Origin: WRMS01 sp038562165
Lineage (GTDB): Bacteria; Bacillota; Peptococcia; DRI-13; UBA5745
Length of the DNA stretch: 64,000 nt
Assembly: GCA_038562165.1 (NCBI GenBank)
Contig: JBCFAO010000011.1
Coordinates: 1-64,000 of the forward strand
Direction of reading: 5' to 3'
Made by a program: the position numbers and the translations under genes. The notes beneath the pieces are model-generated. The model ran no database searches. It worked only from the letters and a program-made list of their open reading frames with translations, and had not been told where the DNA came from. This document shows, one piece after another, positions 17,272 to 26,382 of this stretch. Each line of letters opens with the position of its first letter. The stretch's first letter is position 1.

Positions 17272-19020
17272 ATGTTGAAGCTTATTAAAAAATTTATGGG
17301 GGGCAGTTGGCTATGGGCCATTGCCGCCCCTTTATTTATGTTGCTTGAAGTAATGATGGATTTGATGCAGCCTGCTTTAATGGCGGAGATTATTGATATA
17401 GGTGTGGCCCGGGGTGATGTGGACTTTATCTTTGCCACCGGCGGCAGGATGCTGCTTTATGCCCTTATCGGTGTGGTTGGCGGTCTGGGCAGCGTAGTTG
17501 CCTCCTGCATAGCTGCCGTAGGCTTTGCCAGCCGGCTGCGGCAGCAAGTCTTTAGCCATATCCAGACCTTTTCCTTTAGGGAATTGGATAAATTTCAGAC
17601 CTCATCGCTGATTACCCGGCTGACCAATGATGTTACCCAGCTGCAGCAGATTGTAAGGCTTGCTTTACGGCTGATGATTCGGTCTCCCTTGACCTGTATT
17701 GGCAGTATCATTATGGCCTATCGTCTCAGTCCCGCTCTCAGCATGATTTTGGTGGCGGCAGCGCCTGTGCTTTTGGGAGGCACCTATTTTTTAATCAAAA
17801 GGGTCATGCCTTTGTTTATGACGATGCAAACAAAAGTGGACAGGATTAATGTAGTCATGCGGGAAAACCTCCTGGGAGCCAAGGTGGTAAAATCCTTCGT
17901 CAGCCAAGACCATGAGCAAAAGCGTTTTGGCAATGCCAATAGGGATCTGATGGAGTGGAGCACTAAGGCTATGGGAAATATGGCCTTGCTTTCTCCTTTA
18001 GTCAATTTGGTGATGAATTTAAGCGTGGTGGCGGCATTGTGGTTTGGGGGCTCCATGGCCATTGCCGGCAACTTGGAAACCGGTAAGATCATGGCCTTTA
18101 TCAATTATTTAATTCAGATCATGTCCTCGATGATGATGGTGATTATGGTGAGCATGGGCTTTACCAGAGCTCAGGTGGCGGTTCAGCGCTTAAATGAGGT
18201 GCTGGATACGGAATCCGGCATCAAGGACGGCGGCTTTGAGGAGGCGGGCAGCCCGGCAAGAGGCGATGGCTATGATATTGTTTTTGAGGACGTATGCTTT
18301 CGTCATGAACAGGGCGGCCAATGGATATTAAAGAATATCAATATTGAGATCAAGGAGGGGGAGACTGTGGGCATTATCGGCCCTACCGGCTCCGGCAAAA
18401 GCACCCTGGTTTCTTTGATTCCCCGGCTTTACAACGCTACCCGGGGACGGGTTTTAGTGGGAGGGCGGGACGTCCGGCAATATCCTCTTGCCGCTTTACG
18501 CAATAAGATCGGCATGGTGCTTCAGGAAAGCATACTGTTTAGCGGCAGCCTGGAGGAAAACCTTCGCTATGGCAAGGAGGAAGCAACCGGAGAAGAGCTG
18601 GAAGCGGCGGTCCGGGATGCCCAGGCTCTGGATTTTATTTCAGAAAAAGAGGGGGCTTTTGCAGCCAGGGTGGAGCAGCGGGGCCGTAATTTTTCCGGCG
18701 GCCAAAAACAGCGGCTGTCCATTGCCCGAACGCTGCTGCGCCAGCCTCAAATTCTGATTTTAGACGACGCCGCCAGCGCCGTAGATACGCTGACGGAAGC
18801 AAAAATCCGGCAAGCCATACTTCGCCGCATGGGTTCTTGCACATTGATTATCATTGCCCAGCGAATTGCGGCCATTAGGGATGCGGACCTGATTCTGGTG
18901 CTGAACGACGGAGCCGTGGAAGCCCGGGGCACTCATGAAGAATTGCTGCTAAACAGTGAAACCTACCGCCATGTGGCTGCCGCCCAATTAGGGGAGGAGG
19001 TGCTGCCCCATGTCGGCTGA
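17272..19020 (+). CDS. ABC exporter half-transporter, degenerate-site subunit (TM287/BmrC type)
   Basis: 582 aa: six TM helices (about 1-315), then an ATPase domain with Walker A GPTGSGKS, signature FSGGQKQR and Walker B ILILDDA. The residue after the Walker B Asp is Asp instead of the catalytic Glu, the known hallmark of the impaired site in heterodimeric exporters such as TM287/288. It starts 3 nt after queT and overlaps the partner gene by 11 nt. The role is likely multidrug or lipid export in the cytoplasmic membrane; the substrate cannot be read from the sequence. Confidence 0.92.
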   Translation: MLKLIKKFMGGSWLWAIAAPLFMLLEVMMDLMQPALMAEIIDIGVARGDVDFIFATGGRMLLYALIGVVGGLGSVVASCIAAVGFASRLRQQVFSHIQTFSFRELDKFQTSSLITRLTNDVTQLQQIVRLALRLMIRSPLTCIGSIIMAYRLSPALSMILVAAAPVLLGGTYFLIKRVMPLFMTMQTKVDRINVVMRENLLGAKVVKSFVSQDHEQKRFGNANRDLMEWSTKAMGNMALLSPLVNLVMNLSVVAALWFGGSMAIAGNLETGKIMAFINYLIQIMSSMMMVIMVSMGFTRAQVAVQRLNEVLDTESGIKDGGFEEAGSPARGDGYDIVFEDVCFRHEQGGQWILKNINIEIKEGETVGIIGPTGSGKSTLVSLIPRLYNATRGRVLVGGRDVRQYPLAALRNKIGMVLQESILFSGSLEENLRYGKEEATGEELEAAVRDAQALDFISEKEGAFAARVEQRGRNFSGGQKQRLSIARTLLRQPQILILDDAASAVDTLTEAKIRQAILRRMGSCTLIIIAQRIAAIRDADLILVLNDGAVEARGTHEELLLNSETYRHVAAAQLGEEVLPHVG

Positions 19021-20890
19021 CCAAAATCAAAAACAAGGCATGGCGCTAATCCCCAACCGGACAGTGCTGGGCCGGCCCCGGGGGGGACCGGGCCCGGGCG
19101 GCCCCGGGGCTCATCTGGTTAGGGAAAAGGTGAAGCTGAAAGATACCAAGGGTACGATCAAAAGGCTGGGAGCTTATTTAGCTGATAAAGCCTGGCTGCT
19201 GGCCCTGGTGGTTCTTTTTTCCCTGGCTTCCACTGCCGTCAGTATTGCCGGCACCAGAATCAACGGCATTGTGGTGGATGATTACGTGGCTAAAGGCGAT
19301 GGCCGGGGTCTGCTGCTGATTTGCCTGGGCCTGGGGGCTATGTATTTGATCAGTTCGCTTTTCTTTTATATTCAAGCCCGGTTGATGATTACCGTTTCCC
19401 AAAATACCGCCATCAGAATCCGGCAGGATCTTTTTGAGAAGCAGCAAAAGCTGCCGGTAAAATATTTTGACAGCCATGCCAGCGGTGATTTGATGAGCCG
19501 TCTGGCCAATGACGTGGATCAGATCAATATGGCCTTATCCCAGAACCTTTCCCATTTTTTCAGCGGCATCATCAATCTGGCCGGCATGCTCATTGCTATG
19601 CTGCTGCTCAGCCCCTTATTGACGGGGATATCCCTGATCATGATTCCGGTTATGTTTCTCATTACCTTCTTTCTGTCCCGTTACACACGGCAGGTTTACG
19701 CAACCCAGCAAGGGCAGTTGGGAGAACTGAATGGCTATGTGGAGGAGATACTATCGGGTCAAAAAGCGGTGCTGCTTTTTGGGCGGCAGGAAGGGGCCCG
19801 GGCCAAATTTGGAGAGATTAATCAGCGCCTGAAAAAAAGTGCAATCCTTACGTTGATCGGCACCAGTACTTTGGCGCCCATAATGAATCTGATCAACAAC
19901 TGCACTTATCTGATCGTGGCGGCAGCCGGCGGCTATCTCATCGTCAAAGGCCATATTACTCCGGGCATCGTATTTTCTTTTCTGATTTACATGCGAAACT
20001 TTGCCCGGCCTATCAATGAGCTCTCCAACCTGTTTACGACGATTCAGGGAGCCTTGGCCGGAGCGGAACGGGTTTTTGAGATTATGGACGAAAAGGAGGA
20101 GCGGGACCAGCCCGGCGCAATAGCTTTGGAAGCGGTGAAAGGCGATGTAGCCATGGAAGAGGCCGGGTTTTCCTATGTTCCGGGCAAACCTGTGCTTGAG
20201 GATTGCAGCCTGGCAGCGGCTGCAGGTACGGTTACGGCCCTGGTAGGCCCTACGGGAGCGGGAAAGACTACGCTGATCAGCCTGCTGGCCCGGTTTTATG
20301 ACCCGGACCAGGGCCGTATCACCATTGACGGCGAAGATATGCTGAGTTTTACGAAAGACAGCGTCAGGAAAAATATCGGTATCGTGCTGCAAGATACTTT
20401 CCTGTTTTCAGAGACTTTGCGGGATAATATCCGCTATGGCCGGCCCTCAGCCAGCCCTGAAGAAGTGGTGGAGGCCGCTAAACTGGCGGGAGCCCACGGC
20501 TTTATCGAACGCCTGCCGGAGGGCTACGATACGGTTCTTGCGGATAACGGCGATAACCTTTCCCAGGGACAGCGGCAGCTTTTATCCATCGCCCGGGTGA
20601 TTCTGACCCGTCCGGCGATCCTGATCCTGGACGAGGCCACTTCTTCCGTAGATACCGGTACGGAAATCAAAATTCAAAAAGCCCTGATGGAGCTAATGGC
20701 GGGGCGAACCAGCTTTGTAATTGCTCACCGCCTGTCTACGATTAAAAATGCCGATCAGATATTAGTGGTTGACGGCGGCCGTATTGTGGAGCGGGGCAGC
20801 CATCAGGAGCTGCTGGCGCAAGAAGGCTTTTACGCCAATATGTATAATAGCCAGTTCCGGAGCGGTTTGGTTATGCAATGCAGCCCATAA
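19010..20890 (+). CDS. ABC exporter half-transporter, catalytic-site subunit (TM288/BmrD type)
   Basis: 626 aa, start at 19010 behind GGGGAGGAGG, overlapping the previous gene. An N-terminal Pro/Gly-rich extension of about 40 residues precedes six TM helices. The ATPase domain has Walker A GPTGAGKT, the altered signature LSQGQRQ and an intact Walker B ILILDEA. Its LSQGQ completes the degenerate site of the partner, while its own Walker B faces the partner's normal FSGGQ. Together the two proteins form one asymmetric exporter. Confidence 0.92.
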   Translation: MSADQNQKQGMALIPNRTVLGRPRGGPGPGGPGAHLVREKVKLKDTKGTIKRLGAYLADKAWLLALVVLFSLASTAVSIAGTRINGIVVDDYVAKGDGRGLLLICLGLGAMYLISSLFFYIQARLMITVSQNTAIRIRQDLFEKQQKLPVKYFDSHASGDLMSRLANDVDQINMALSQNLSHFFSGIINLAGMLIAMLLLSPLLTGISLIMIPVMFLITFFLSRYTRQVYATQQGQLGELNGYVEEILSGQKAVLLFGRQEGARAKFGEINQRLKKSAILTLIGTSTLAPIMNLINNCTYLIVAAAGGYLIVKGHITPGIVFSFLIYMRNFARPINELSNLFTTIQGALAGAERVFEIMDEKEERDQPGAIALEAVKGDVAMEEAGFSYVPGKPVLEDCSLAAAAGTVTALVGPTGAGKTTLISLLARFYDPDQGRITIDGEDMLSFTKDSVRKNIGIVLQDTFLFSETLRDNIRYGRPSASPEEVVEAAKLAGAHGFIERLPEGYDTVLADNGDNLSQGQRQLLSIARVILTRPAILILDEATSSVDTGTEIKIQKALMELMAGRTSFVIAHRLSTIKNADQILVVDGGRIVERGSHQELLAQEGFYANMYNSQFRSGLVMQCSP

Positions 20891-21019
20891 GTTACAATGA
20901 TGCTGCAGCAGGTCTGTATATTTTACCCCCTCTTCGTATGAATTAATGGAGATAGTAATACAATAGAACAATGGCTTATTTCAGGATAGCCTAAGGAAGA
21001 CACGAAGGGCGGGGATTAA

Positions 21020-22417
21020 GTGGCGGATAGGATTGCGGCAATCAATGAAGCAGTAAACGGTATTGTCTGGGGACCAGCCATGCTGGCTCTTTTGGTAGGT
21101 ATCGGCGTTTATTATACGTTTCGTTTGAAATTTTTCCAAATTACCGGCATCGGCACCTGGATGAAGGGCACCTTCGGCCAGCTATTTTCCCGCCGTAAGG
21201 CCGGTTACGGCGCGGTAACTCCCTTTCAGGCCCTGACCACAGCTCTGGCGGCTACCGTAGGCACCGGCAATATGGTGGGGGTGGCCACGGCCATTGTGGC
21301 CGGCGGGCCCGGAGCAATTTTTTGGATGTGGGTATCGGCTTTCTTTGGCATGATGACGAAATATGCGGAAATCCTTCTTTCTCTGCACTATCGCAAAAGA
21401 AATGACCGGGGAGAATGGGTAGGGGGGCCCATGCATTACATCACAGGGGGAATGGGCCGGGGCTTTGGTTGGCTGGCGGCGCTTTTTTCATTGTTTGGCG
21501 CCTTGGCCGCCTTTGGCATCGGCAATATGACCCAGGTCAATGCTATTGCCTCCTCCTTGGAAACCGCTCTGGCAGAGCTGGGCTTATTATCCGGCGTTGC
21601 TTTGCCGGGGGAATTTTCTTTTTTCAAATTCGGCGTGGGAGTGCTTTTGGCTATACTGGCGGGCCTGGTAATTCTGGGGGGCATGAAAAGAATCGGCAGC
21701 TTCAGTGAAAAGCTGGTGCCTTTCATGAGCGTAGTTTATATCGCCGGCTCAGCGGTTGCCCTGGTCATCCAAAAGGAACATCTGGGACCGGCTCTGGCCA
21801 GTATATTTAGCCAGGCCTTTACTCTGCCGGCGGCAGCCGGCGGCGCCCTGGGCTATACCATGGCTAAAGCCATGCGTTACGGCGTGGCCCGGGGTGTTTT
21901 TTCCAATGAAGCCGGCTTAGGCTCTGCACCCATCGCCCATGCCGCCGCCGATACGGACAGTCCTGTAAAGCAGGGCTTATGGGGTATTTTTGAGGTGTTT
22001 ATGGACACCATAGTGATTTGCACCATAACGGCTTTAGTCATTTTGTCTTCCGGCGTTTTTACCGGACCGGGCTCCCTGGACGGTGCCCCTTTGACCATTG
22101 CTGCTTATCAAAAGGCTTTCGGTTCTTTCGGCATTATTTTTGTAACGGTATCTATCTGCCTTTTTGCGTTTTCTACGGTGCTCAGCTGGTCCCTGTATGG
22201 CCAACGCTGCTTTGAATTTCTCACCGGCGGCAGGGGCCTGGGCCTTTACCGCCTGGCCTTTGTGCTTTGCATTATCGTTGCGGCGGTAATCCGGCTGGAG
22301 CTGGCCTGGGATATAGCCGATACGCTAAACGGCCTGATGGCTCTCCCCAATATGCTGGCTTTAATCGCTCTTTCCGGCGTTGTGGTCAGGCTGAGCCGCA
22401 ACTTCTTCCGCAAGTGA
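21020..22417 (+). CDS. Sodium:alanine/glycine symporter (AGCS family)
   Basis: 465 aa, GTG start at 21020 with GAAGGGCGGGG upstream. About ten to eleven TM helices. The AGCS signature is clear: TALAATVGTGNMVGVA, AGGPGAIFWMW and GVARGVFSNEAGLGSAP. Members import alanine or glycine with sodium. It stands alone: 129 nt after the ABC exporter and 124 nt before the xpaC promoter region. No glycine riboswitch is visible in the short leader. The exact substrate (Ala, Gly or a D-amino acid) cannot be told. Confidence 0.92.
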   Translation: MADRIAAINEAVNGIVWGPAMLALLVGIGVYYTFRLKFFQITGIGTWMKGTFGQLFSRRKAGYGAVTPFQALTTALAATVGTGNMVGVATAIVAGGPGAIFWMWVSAFFGMMTKYAEILLSLHYRKRNDRGEWVGGPMHYITGGMGRGFGWLAALFSLFGALAAFGIGNMTQVNAIASSLETALAELGLLSGVALPGEFSFFKFGVGVLLAILAGLVILGGMKRIGSFSEKLVPFMSVVYIAGSAVALVIQKEHLGPALASIFSQAFTLPAAAGGALGYTMAKAMRYGVARGVFSNEAGLGSAPIAHAAADTDSPVKQGLWGIFEVFMDTIVICTITALVILSSGVFTGPGSLDGAPLTIAAYQKAFGSFGIIFVTVSICLFAFSTVLSWSLYGQRCFEFLTGGRGLGLYRLAFVLCIIVAAVIRLELAWDIADTLNGLMALPNMLALIALSGVVVRLSRNFFRK

Positions 22418-22443
22418 TACGGCGAATTTTAATGTAATCTTAA

Positions 22444-22472
22444 TTGCGAAAAGAGCTTAAATGATTTATAGT
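22444..22472 (+). promoter_or_regulatory. Sigma-70 promoter of the xpaC-telA operon
   Basis: TTGCGA (22444-22449) and TATAGT (22467-22472) are 17 nt apart. They lie 70 nt upstream of xpaC and downstream of the symporter stop. Confidence 0.65.
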
Positions 22473-22541
22473 ATTAGAGGAGACCCATTGAAGCAGGCAT
22501 AAGGGAAAGGGATAAATCAGATAACCAAGGAGATTGCTGTA

Positions 22542-23222
22542 ATGAAGAAAGAAGTGATCAGGAAATCACCGATACCTTATTATTTGGCGGGCCTTTGCTG
22601 GCTGGTCTACAGTTTGCTGTTGCCTTTTTACCGGCTGACGGACATCCTCATTGCCGCAGCCCTTTCCGCCGCCGCCTTTTTTGTGGGCAATAAGGTCTTT
22701 GCTCCCCGCCGGGAGCTGGTGGAGATAGAAGAAGTTTTTGCCTCCTCCGGCAGCCGGCAGGCTGATGAAATGGTGGCTCAGGGCCAGGCCCTGCTTAAAG
22801 ATATCCGTTTTATCAATGACAAGATCGGCGATGCCGAGCTGTCGGCCCAGATCACCAGCCTGGAGGATGTGTGCCGCCGGATATTTAAAGAAGTGATCCG
22901 AAGGCCCCAAAAGGCCCCCGTAATCCGGCGTTCTTTGGAATACTATTTACCGGTGGTGCTCAAGCTGCTGAAATCCTATTACAATATGGAAGAGCAGCAG
23001 GTTCAGGGCCAAAAGGTTCAGGAAACCATGAAAAAAATCGAGGGTATTATGGACACGGTGCTGCAGGCCTTCCGCAATCAGCTTGATGGTTTATACCAGG
23101 ATGAGGCCTTGGATATTTCCACGGATATTACGGTTTTGCAGGGTATGCTGACGCAAGAGGGGTTGCTTCCCGATGAGCTTAAGGGAGAAACGGCCGAAAA
23201 GATACCGGAATTAAAGCTGTAG
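22542..23222 (+). CDS. xpaC: XpaC-family protein (5-bromo-4-chloroindolyl phosphate hydrolysis)
   Basis: 226 aa, ATG behind AAGGAG (22527-22532). Two TM helices near the N-terminus (about 13-50) are followed by a helical cytoplasmic domain of about 170 residues (Y-Y-L-P-V-V-L-K-L-L-K-S-Y). This matches XpaC of Bacillus, which is regularly encoded next to telA. The biochemical role is not established; the name comes from a hydrolysis phenotype. The stop is 35 nt before the telA start. Confidence 0.85.
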   Translation: MKKEVIRKSPIPYYLAGLCWLVYSLLLPFYRLTDILIAAALSAAAFFVGNKVFAPRRELVEIEEVFASSGSRQADEMVAQGQALLKDIRFINDKIGDAELSAQITSLEDVCRRIFKEVIRRPQKAPVIRRSLEYYLPVVLKLLKSYYNMEEQQVQGQKVQETMKKIEGIMDTVLQAFRNQLDGLYQDEALDISTDITVLQGMLTQEGLLPDELKGETAEKIPELKL

Positions 23223-23257
23223 CCAGATTGAAAAGGAAATTGGAGGGGACAACGAAT

Positions 23258-24412
23258 ATGACAGAAGAAAAACTCAGCTTAACCTTAGAGGGAGAAGTAT
23301 TGTCGCCGGCTGCCGCCGCTTTGACCCTGGACTCCGCCGCCGGGACCCGGCCCCAGGAGGTGCAGGCAGAGTCTGCCGTACTGGATATGAGCAGCCTGAC
23401 CCCCAATGAACAGCAGCAGGTACTGGAGTTTGCCGGCAAGATTGATGTGACCAATGCCAACCAGATTCTGCAGTACGGCGGCGCCGCCCAGCGCAAGATT
23501 GCCGGCTTTTCGGAAGCGGCTTTATCTAATGTCAGGACAAAGGACCTGGGGGAAACCGGCGATATGATCACTAATTTAGTGATGGAGCTGCGGGGCTTTG
23601 AGATCGACGAAAAAGAAAGCGGTTTTTTGGGCTTCTTTAAAAAAAGCGCCAATAAGGTTCAGATGTTAAAAACGAAGTATGATAAAGCGGAAGCCAATGT
23701 GGACAAGATTTCCCAGTCCCTGGAGCGCCACCAGATTCAACTTCTTAAAGACGTGGCTATGCTGGACGAAATGTATAATACAAATCTCGTCTACCTCAAA
23801 GAGTTGGCTATGTATATTCTGGCCGGCAAAAAGGCCTTAAAAGAGGCCAGAGAAGTGACGCTGCCCGAGTTTGTAGCCAAAGCCAAGGCCAGCGGTTTGC
23901 CGGAGGATGCGCAAAACGCCAATGATTTTGCTAATCTTTGCGACCGTTTCGAGAAAAAAATCCATGATCTGGAGCTGACCCGAATGGTATCCATCCAAAT
24001 GGCTCCTCAGATCCGCCTGGTGCAAAACAACGACACCTTAATGGCGGAGAAGATCCAATCCAGCTTGGTCAATACGATTCCTTTATGGAAAAGCCAGATG
24101 GTTTTGGCCCTGGGTATGGCCCACAGCCAAAAAGCCATGGAAGCTCAGCGGGAAGTCAGCGATATGACCAATGAACTGCTGAAAAAGAATGCCGATAAGC
24201 TAAAAATGGGTACTATTGAGACGGCCAAAGAGTCTGAACGGGGTATCGTGGATCTGGAGACCCTTCAGCATACAAATCAAAGGCTTATTGAGACTTTGGA
24301 TGAGGTGCTAAAAATTCAAAATGACGGCAGAAACAGACGCCGCCAGGCAGAGACGGAGCTGGGCAAGATCGAAGGCCAGCTAAAACAGAAGCTACTGGAA
24401 ATCAACGGATAG
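23258..24412 (+). CDS. telA: Toxic anion resistance protein TelA
   Basis: 384 aa from the ATG at 23258, with GGAGGGG (23242-23248); an upstream in-frame start lacks a site. An N-terminal low-complexity stretch precedes the all-helical TelA domain: SGFLGFFKKSANKVQMLKTK, then long helices with QLLKDVAMLDEMYNTN, and IQSSLVNTIPLWKSQMVLAL. TelA/YceH proteins are linked to tellurite, cell-wall antibiotic and nisin tolerance and are cytoplasmic partners of membrane stress systems. It follows xpaC as usual. Confidence 0.92.
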   Translation: MTEEKLSLTLEGEVLSPAAAALTLDSAAGTRPQEVQAESAVLDMSSLTPNEQQQVLEFAGKIDVTNANQILQYGGAAQRKIAGFSEAALSNVRTKDLGETGDMITNLVMELRGFEIDEKESGFLGFFKKSANKVQMLKTKYDKAEANVDKISQSLERHQIQLLKDVAMLDEMYNTNLVYLKELAMYILAGKKALKEAREVTLPEFVAKAKASGLPEDAQNANDFANLCDRFEKKIHDLELTRMVSIQMAPQIRLVQNNDTLMAEKIQSSLVNTIPLWKSQMVLALGMAHSQKAMEAQREVSDMTNELLKKNADKLKMGTIETAKESERGIVDLETLQHTNQRLIETLDEVLKIQNDGRNRRRQAETELGKIEGQLKQKLLEING

Positions 24413-24488
24413 CCGCAGCCAACAGATAAAACAATCAATAATAGATGACAATAATCAATAGATCGCAATCGGGGTAAGGGTGATAACA

Positions 24489-25037
24489 TTGAACATCTGG
24501 CGAAATAACAAATTTGCCTTCGTGGTTATGCTTGTAATGATCATAGCCGGTACCTTAATTGGCAGCCATAATACTCTTGCAGGAATGAGAGAGGAAGGGG
24601 CGGCTGTGTTTGTTGCGGGCATTAAAGGCGACGGCATAGGCATCCAGGGGGACTTAAACGAAAGAGATGCTGCTGCACATAATATGGTCACCATTGCCCG
24701 CAAATATCTGCCTGAAGATAATGCGGTAATCCAGCAGGTCATAAAAGCAAGGGCTGATTTGGCGGCGGCGGCCTCGGTAGCGGAGAAAGTCAAGGCCGAT
24801 AAAGCTTTGGACAGCGCCGTTAAGGATTTGTACCAGGTATTGGCTGCCGCCAAGCTTTCGGCCCAGGACGAAAAATATCCCCAACGGATATATACGGAAT
24901 TCCGGTCAAGAGGCGACACCATCAGCCACGATCCTTATAATCAGGTAGCGGCAGATTTTAATAAAAAGCTGTCGGCTTTCCCCGCCGGTTTATTGGGCGG
25001 GCTCACCGGGGTGAAACCTCTGGAATTGTTTCAGTAG
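24489..25037 (+). CDS. LemA-like membrane-anchored helical protein
   Basis: 182 aa if TTG 24489 is used, with AAGGG (24476-24480) 8 nt upstream; GTG at 24480 is possible but too close to the site. A signal-anchor helix (about 8-25) is followed by a helical domain with LemA traits (AHNMVTIARKYL, KARADLAAA, DPYNQVAADFNKKLSAFP). The first LemA helix seems shortened, so the match is partial. It stands between telA and a TPM-domain gene; LemA and TPM/YgcG genes are commonly adjacent. Probably part of one envelope-stress module. Confidence 0.65.
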   Translation: MNIWRNNKFAFVVMLVMIIAGTLIGSHNTLAGMREEGAAVFVAGIKGDGIGIQGDLNERDAAAHNMVTIARKYLPEDNAVIQQVIKARADLAAAASVAEKVKADKALDSAVKDLYQVLAAAKLSAQDEKYPQRIYTEFRSRGDTISHDPYNQVAADFNKKLSAFPAGLLGGLTGVKPLELFQ

Positions 25038-25085
25038 CCCTTTAAAAGTCAGGGGCAAAAGTAAAAACGGAAGAAGGCGATGGGC

Positions 25086-26228
25086 ATGAAAATAAACAAT
25101 ATTGCAGTCACAGGCAAGAGGCTGGCAGCCGCCGCTTTTACGCTGTTTTTTTTGTTTGCCTTTTTAACGCCGGTTTTTGCGGCGGTGACTGTGCCGGAAT
25201 ATAAAGACGAATATGGCTATGTGGCGGATTTCGCCGATGTTATTAAAGGGGATACGATCAACTATATCAACGAGGCCAACGTAGCCCTGACAGATGCCAC
25301 CGGCGCCGAGGTTATTGTAGTTACTGTGGATTTTTTGGACGGCGCCGAGATTGAGGATTACGCTTACAGCTTATTTAATACCTGGGCCATCGGATCAGCG
25401 GAGAAAGACAACGGCATTTTGCTGCTCTTGGTTATCGGTGAGGAAAATTACTATGCATTGCAAGGCGCCGGGCTGGAACAGCAATTTAGCAGCAGTATGC
25501 TGGACGAATATCTCTATGATTTTCTGGAGGAAGATTTTGCTGCCGGCGATTACGATGCCGGCGTCCGCAAATTCTTTAATGCCAGTTTGGAACGGTTGGA
25601 GCGAATCTATGGAGTGAGCCTGGAGGGCAATGCTTCCCAGCCCGATTCCTCCGGCTCCACCGACCGGGGAAGCAGCGGCTATACACCGCCCAATCCCTCA
25701 TATCAGCCCCCGGTTTATCGTACCGGTCCCAGAATTAATTGGGCGTTGATTATTGTAGTGGTGATCATTGTGGCATTTTACTTATTCAGCCGGCGGCCCC
25801 GTTATCCCAGGACCTATGGCCGGCCTTATATGGCCAGGCGGACAATCTTCCGCCCCATTATTTTCGGCGGCAGAAGGCCTTATCATTACCATCCTCCCGT
25901 CGGTATGCCCCGGCCCCGGCCTGTGCGCAATCCCGGCGCCAAAGGCGGTCCTAAGCCTCCCGGCGGCAGTGGCAGTGGCGGCGGCGGATTTAGCGGACGC
26001 AGCGGCGGCGGCGGTTCCAGCCGGGGTGGCGGCGCCGGCCGCAGCAGCGGCGGTTTCGGTGGTTTCGGCGGCTTTGGCGGTTTCGGTGGCTCAAGCGGCG
26101 GCAGCCGGCCTTCTTCCGGCAGCAGTGGCCGTTCTTCCGGCGGCTTTGGCGGCGGCAGGTCGGGCGGCTTTGGCGGACGCAGCGGTGGCGGCGGTTCCAG
26201 CCGGGGCGGCGGCGCCGGCCGGCGTTAG
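25086..26228 (+). CDS. TPM-domain (YgcG-like) membrane protein with Gly/Ser-rich tail
   Basis: 380 aa from the ATG at 25086 (GAAGAAGG 9 nt upstream; the ATG at 25080 is too close). A signal peptide (about 1-33) leads to a TPM domain (about 40-175: YVADFADVI, GAEVIVVTVDFLDG, DNGILLLLVI). A Ser/Pro linker, one TM helix (about 218-236) and a basic segment follow. The last about 90 residues are almost pure Gly/Ser with Arg and Phe (GGFGGFGG repeats). TPM domains of this group sit outside the membrane; their role is debated. The C-terminal tail is probably cytoplasmic and disordered. Confidence 0.88.
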   Translation: MKINNIAVTGKRLAAAAFTLFFLFAFLTPVFAAVTVPEYKDEYGYVADFADVIKGDTINYINEANVALTDATGAEVIVVTVDFLDGAEIEDYAYSLFNTWAIGSAEKDNGILLLLVIGEENYYALQGAGLEQQFSSSMLDEYLYDFLEEDFAAGDYDAGVRKFFNASLERLERIYGVSLEGNASQPDSSGSTDRGSSGYTPPNPSYQPPVYRTGPRINWALIIVVVIIVAFYLFSRRPRYPRTYGRPYMARRTIFRPIIFGGRRPYHYHPPVGMPRPRPVRNPGAKGGPKPPGGSGSGGGGFSGRSGGGGSSRGGGAGRSSGGFGGFGGFGGFGGSSGGSRPSSGSSGRSSGGFGGGRSGGFGGRSGGGGSSRGGGAGRR

Positions 26229-26254
26229 ATTCGACAGCTGCTTTGATTTATATC

Positions 26255-26282
26255 TTGACAATTTTCAAAAATATGCTATACT
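26255..26282 (+). promoter_or_regulatory. Sigma-70 promoter of rubrerythrin
   Basis: A perfect TTGACA (26255-26260) and TATACT (26277-26282) are 16 nt apart, about 100 nt upstream of the rubrerythrin start. Confidence 0.8.
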
Positions 26283-26288
26283 ATTAAT

Positions 26289-26301
26289 AGTAATAATTAC
26301 T
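26289..26301. promoter_or_regulatory. Palindromic operator at the rubrerythrin promoter (PerR/Fur-like)
   Basis: AGTAATAATTACT is a perfect 13-bp palindrome placed 6 nt after the -10 box, over the expected transcription start. Its core TAATnATTA equals the centre of the PerR box consensus. PerR control of rubrerythrin is known in clostridia. A near-identical palindrome with the same left flank (ATTAAT) occurs at 27188-27200. Confidence 0.55.
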
Positions 26302-26382
26302 GCTTATTGCTGTGCCTTAATTTAATTAAAGGGCAGTAGCAGGGTAATAAAGCAACATAAATTGAAAGGGGTTTTATCTGTA

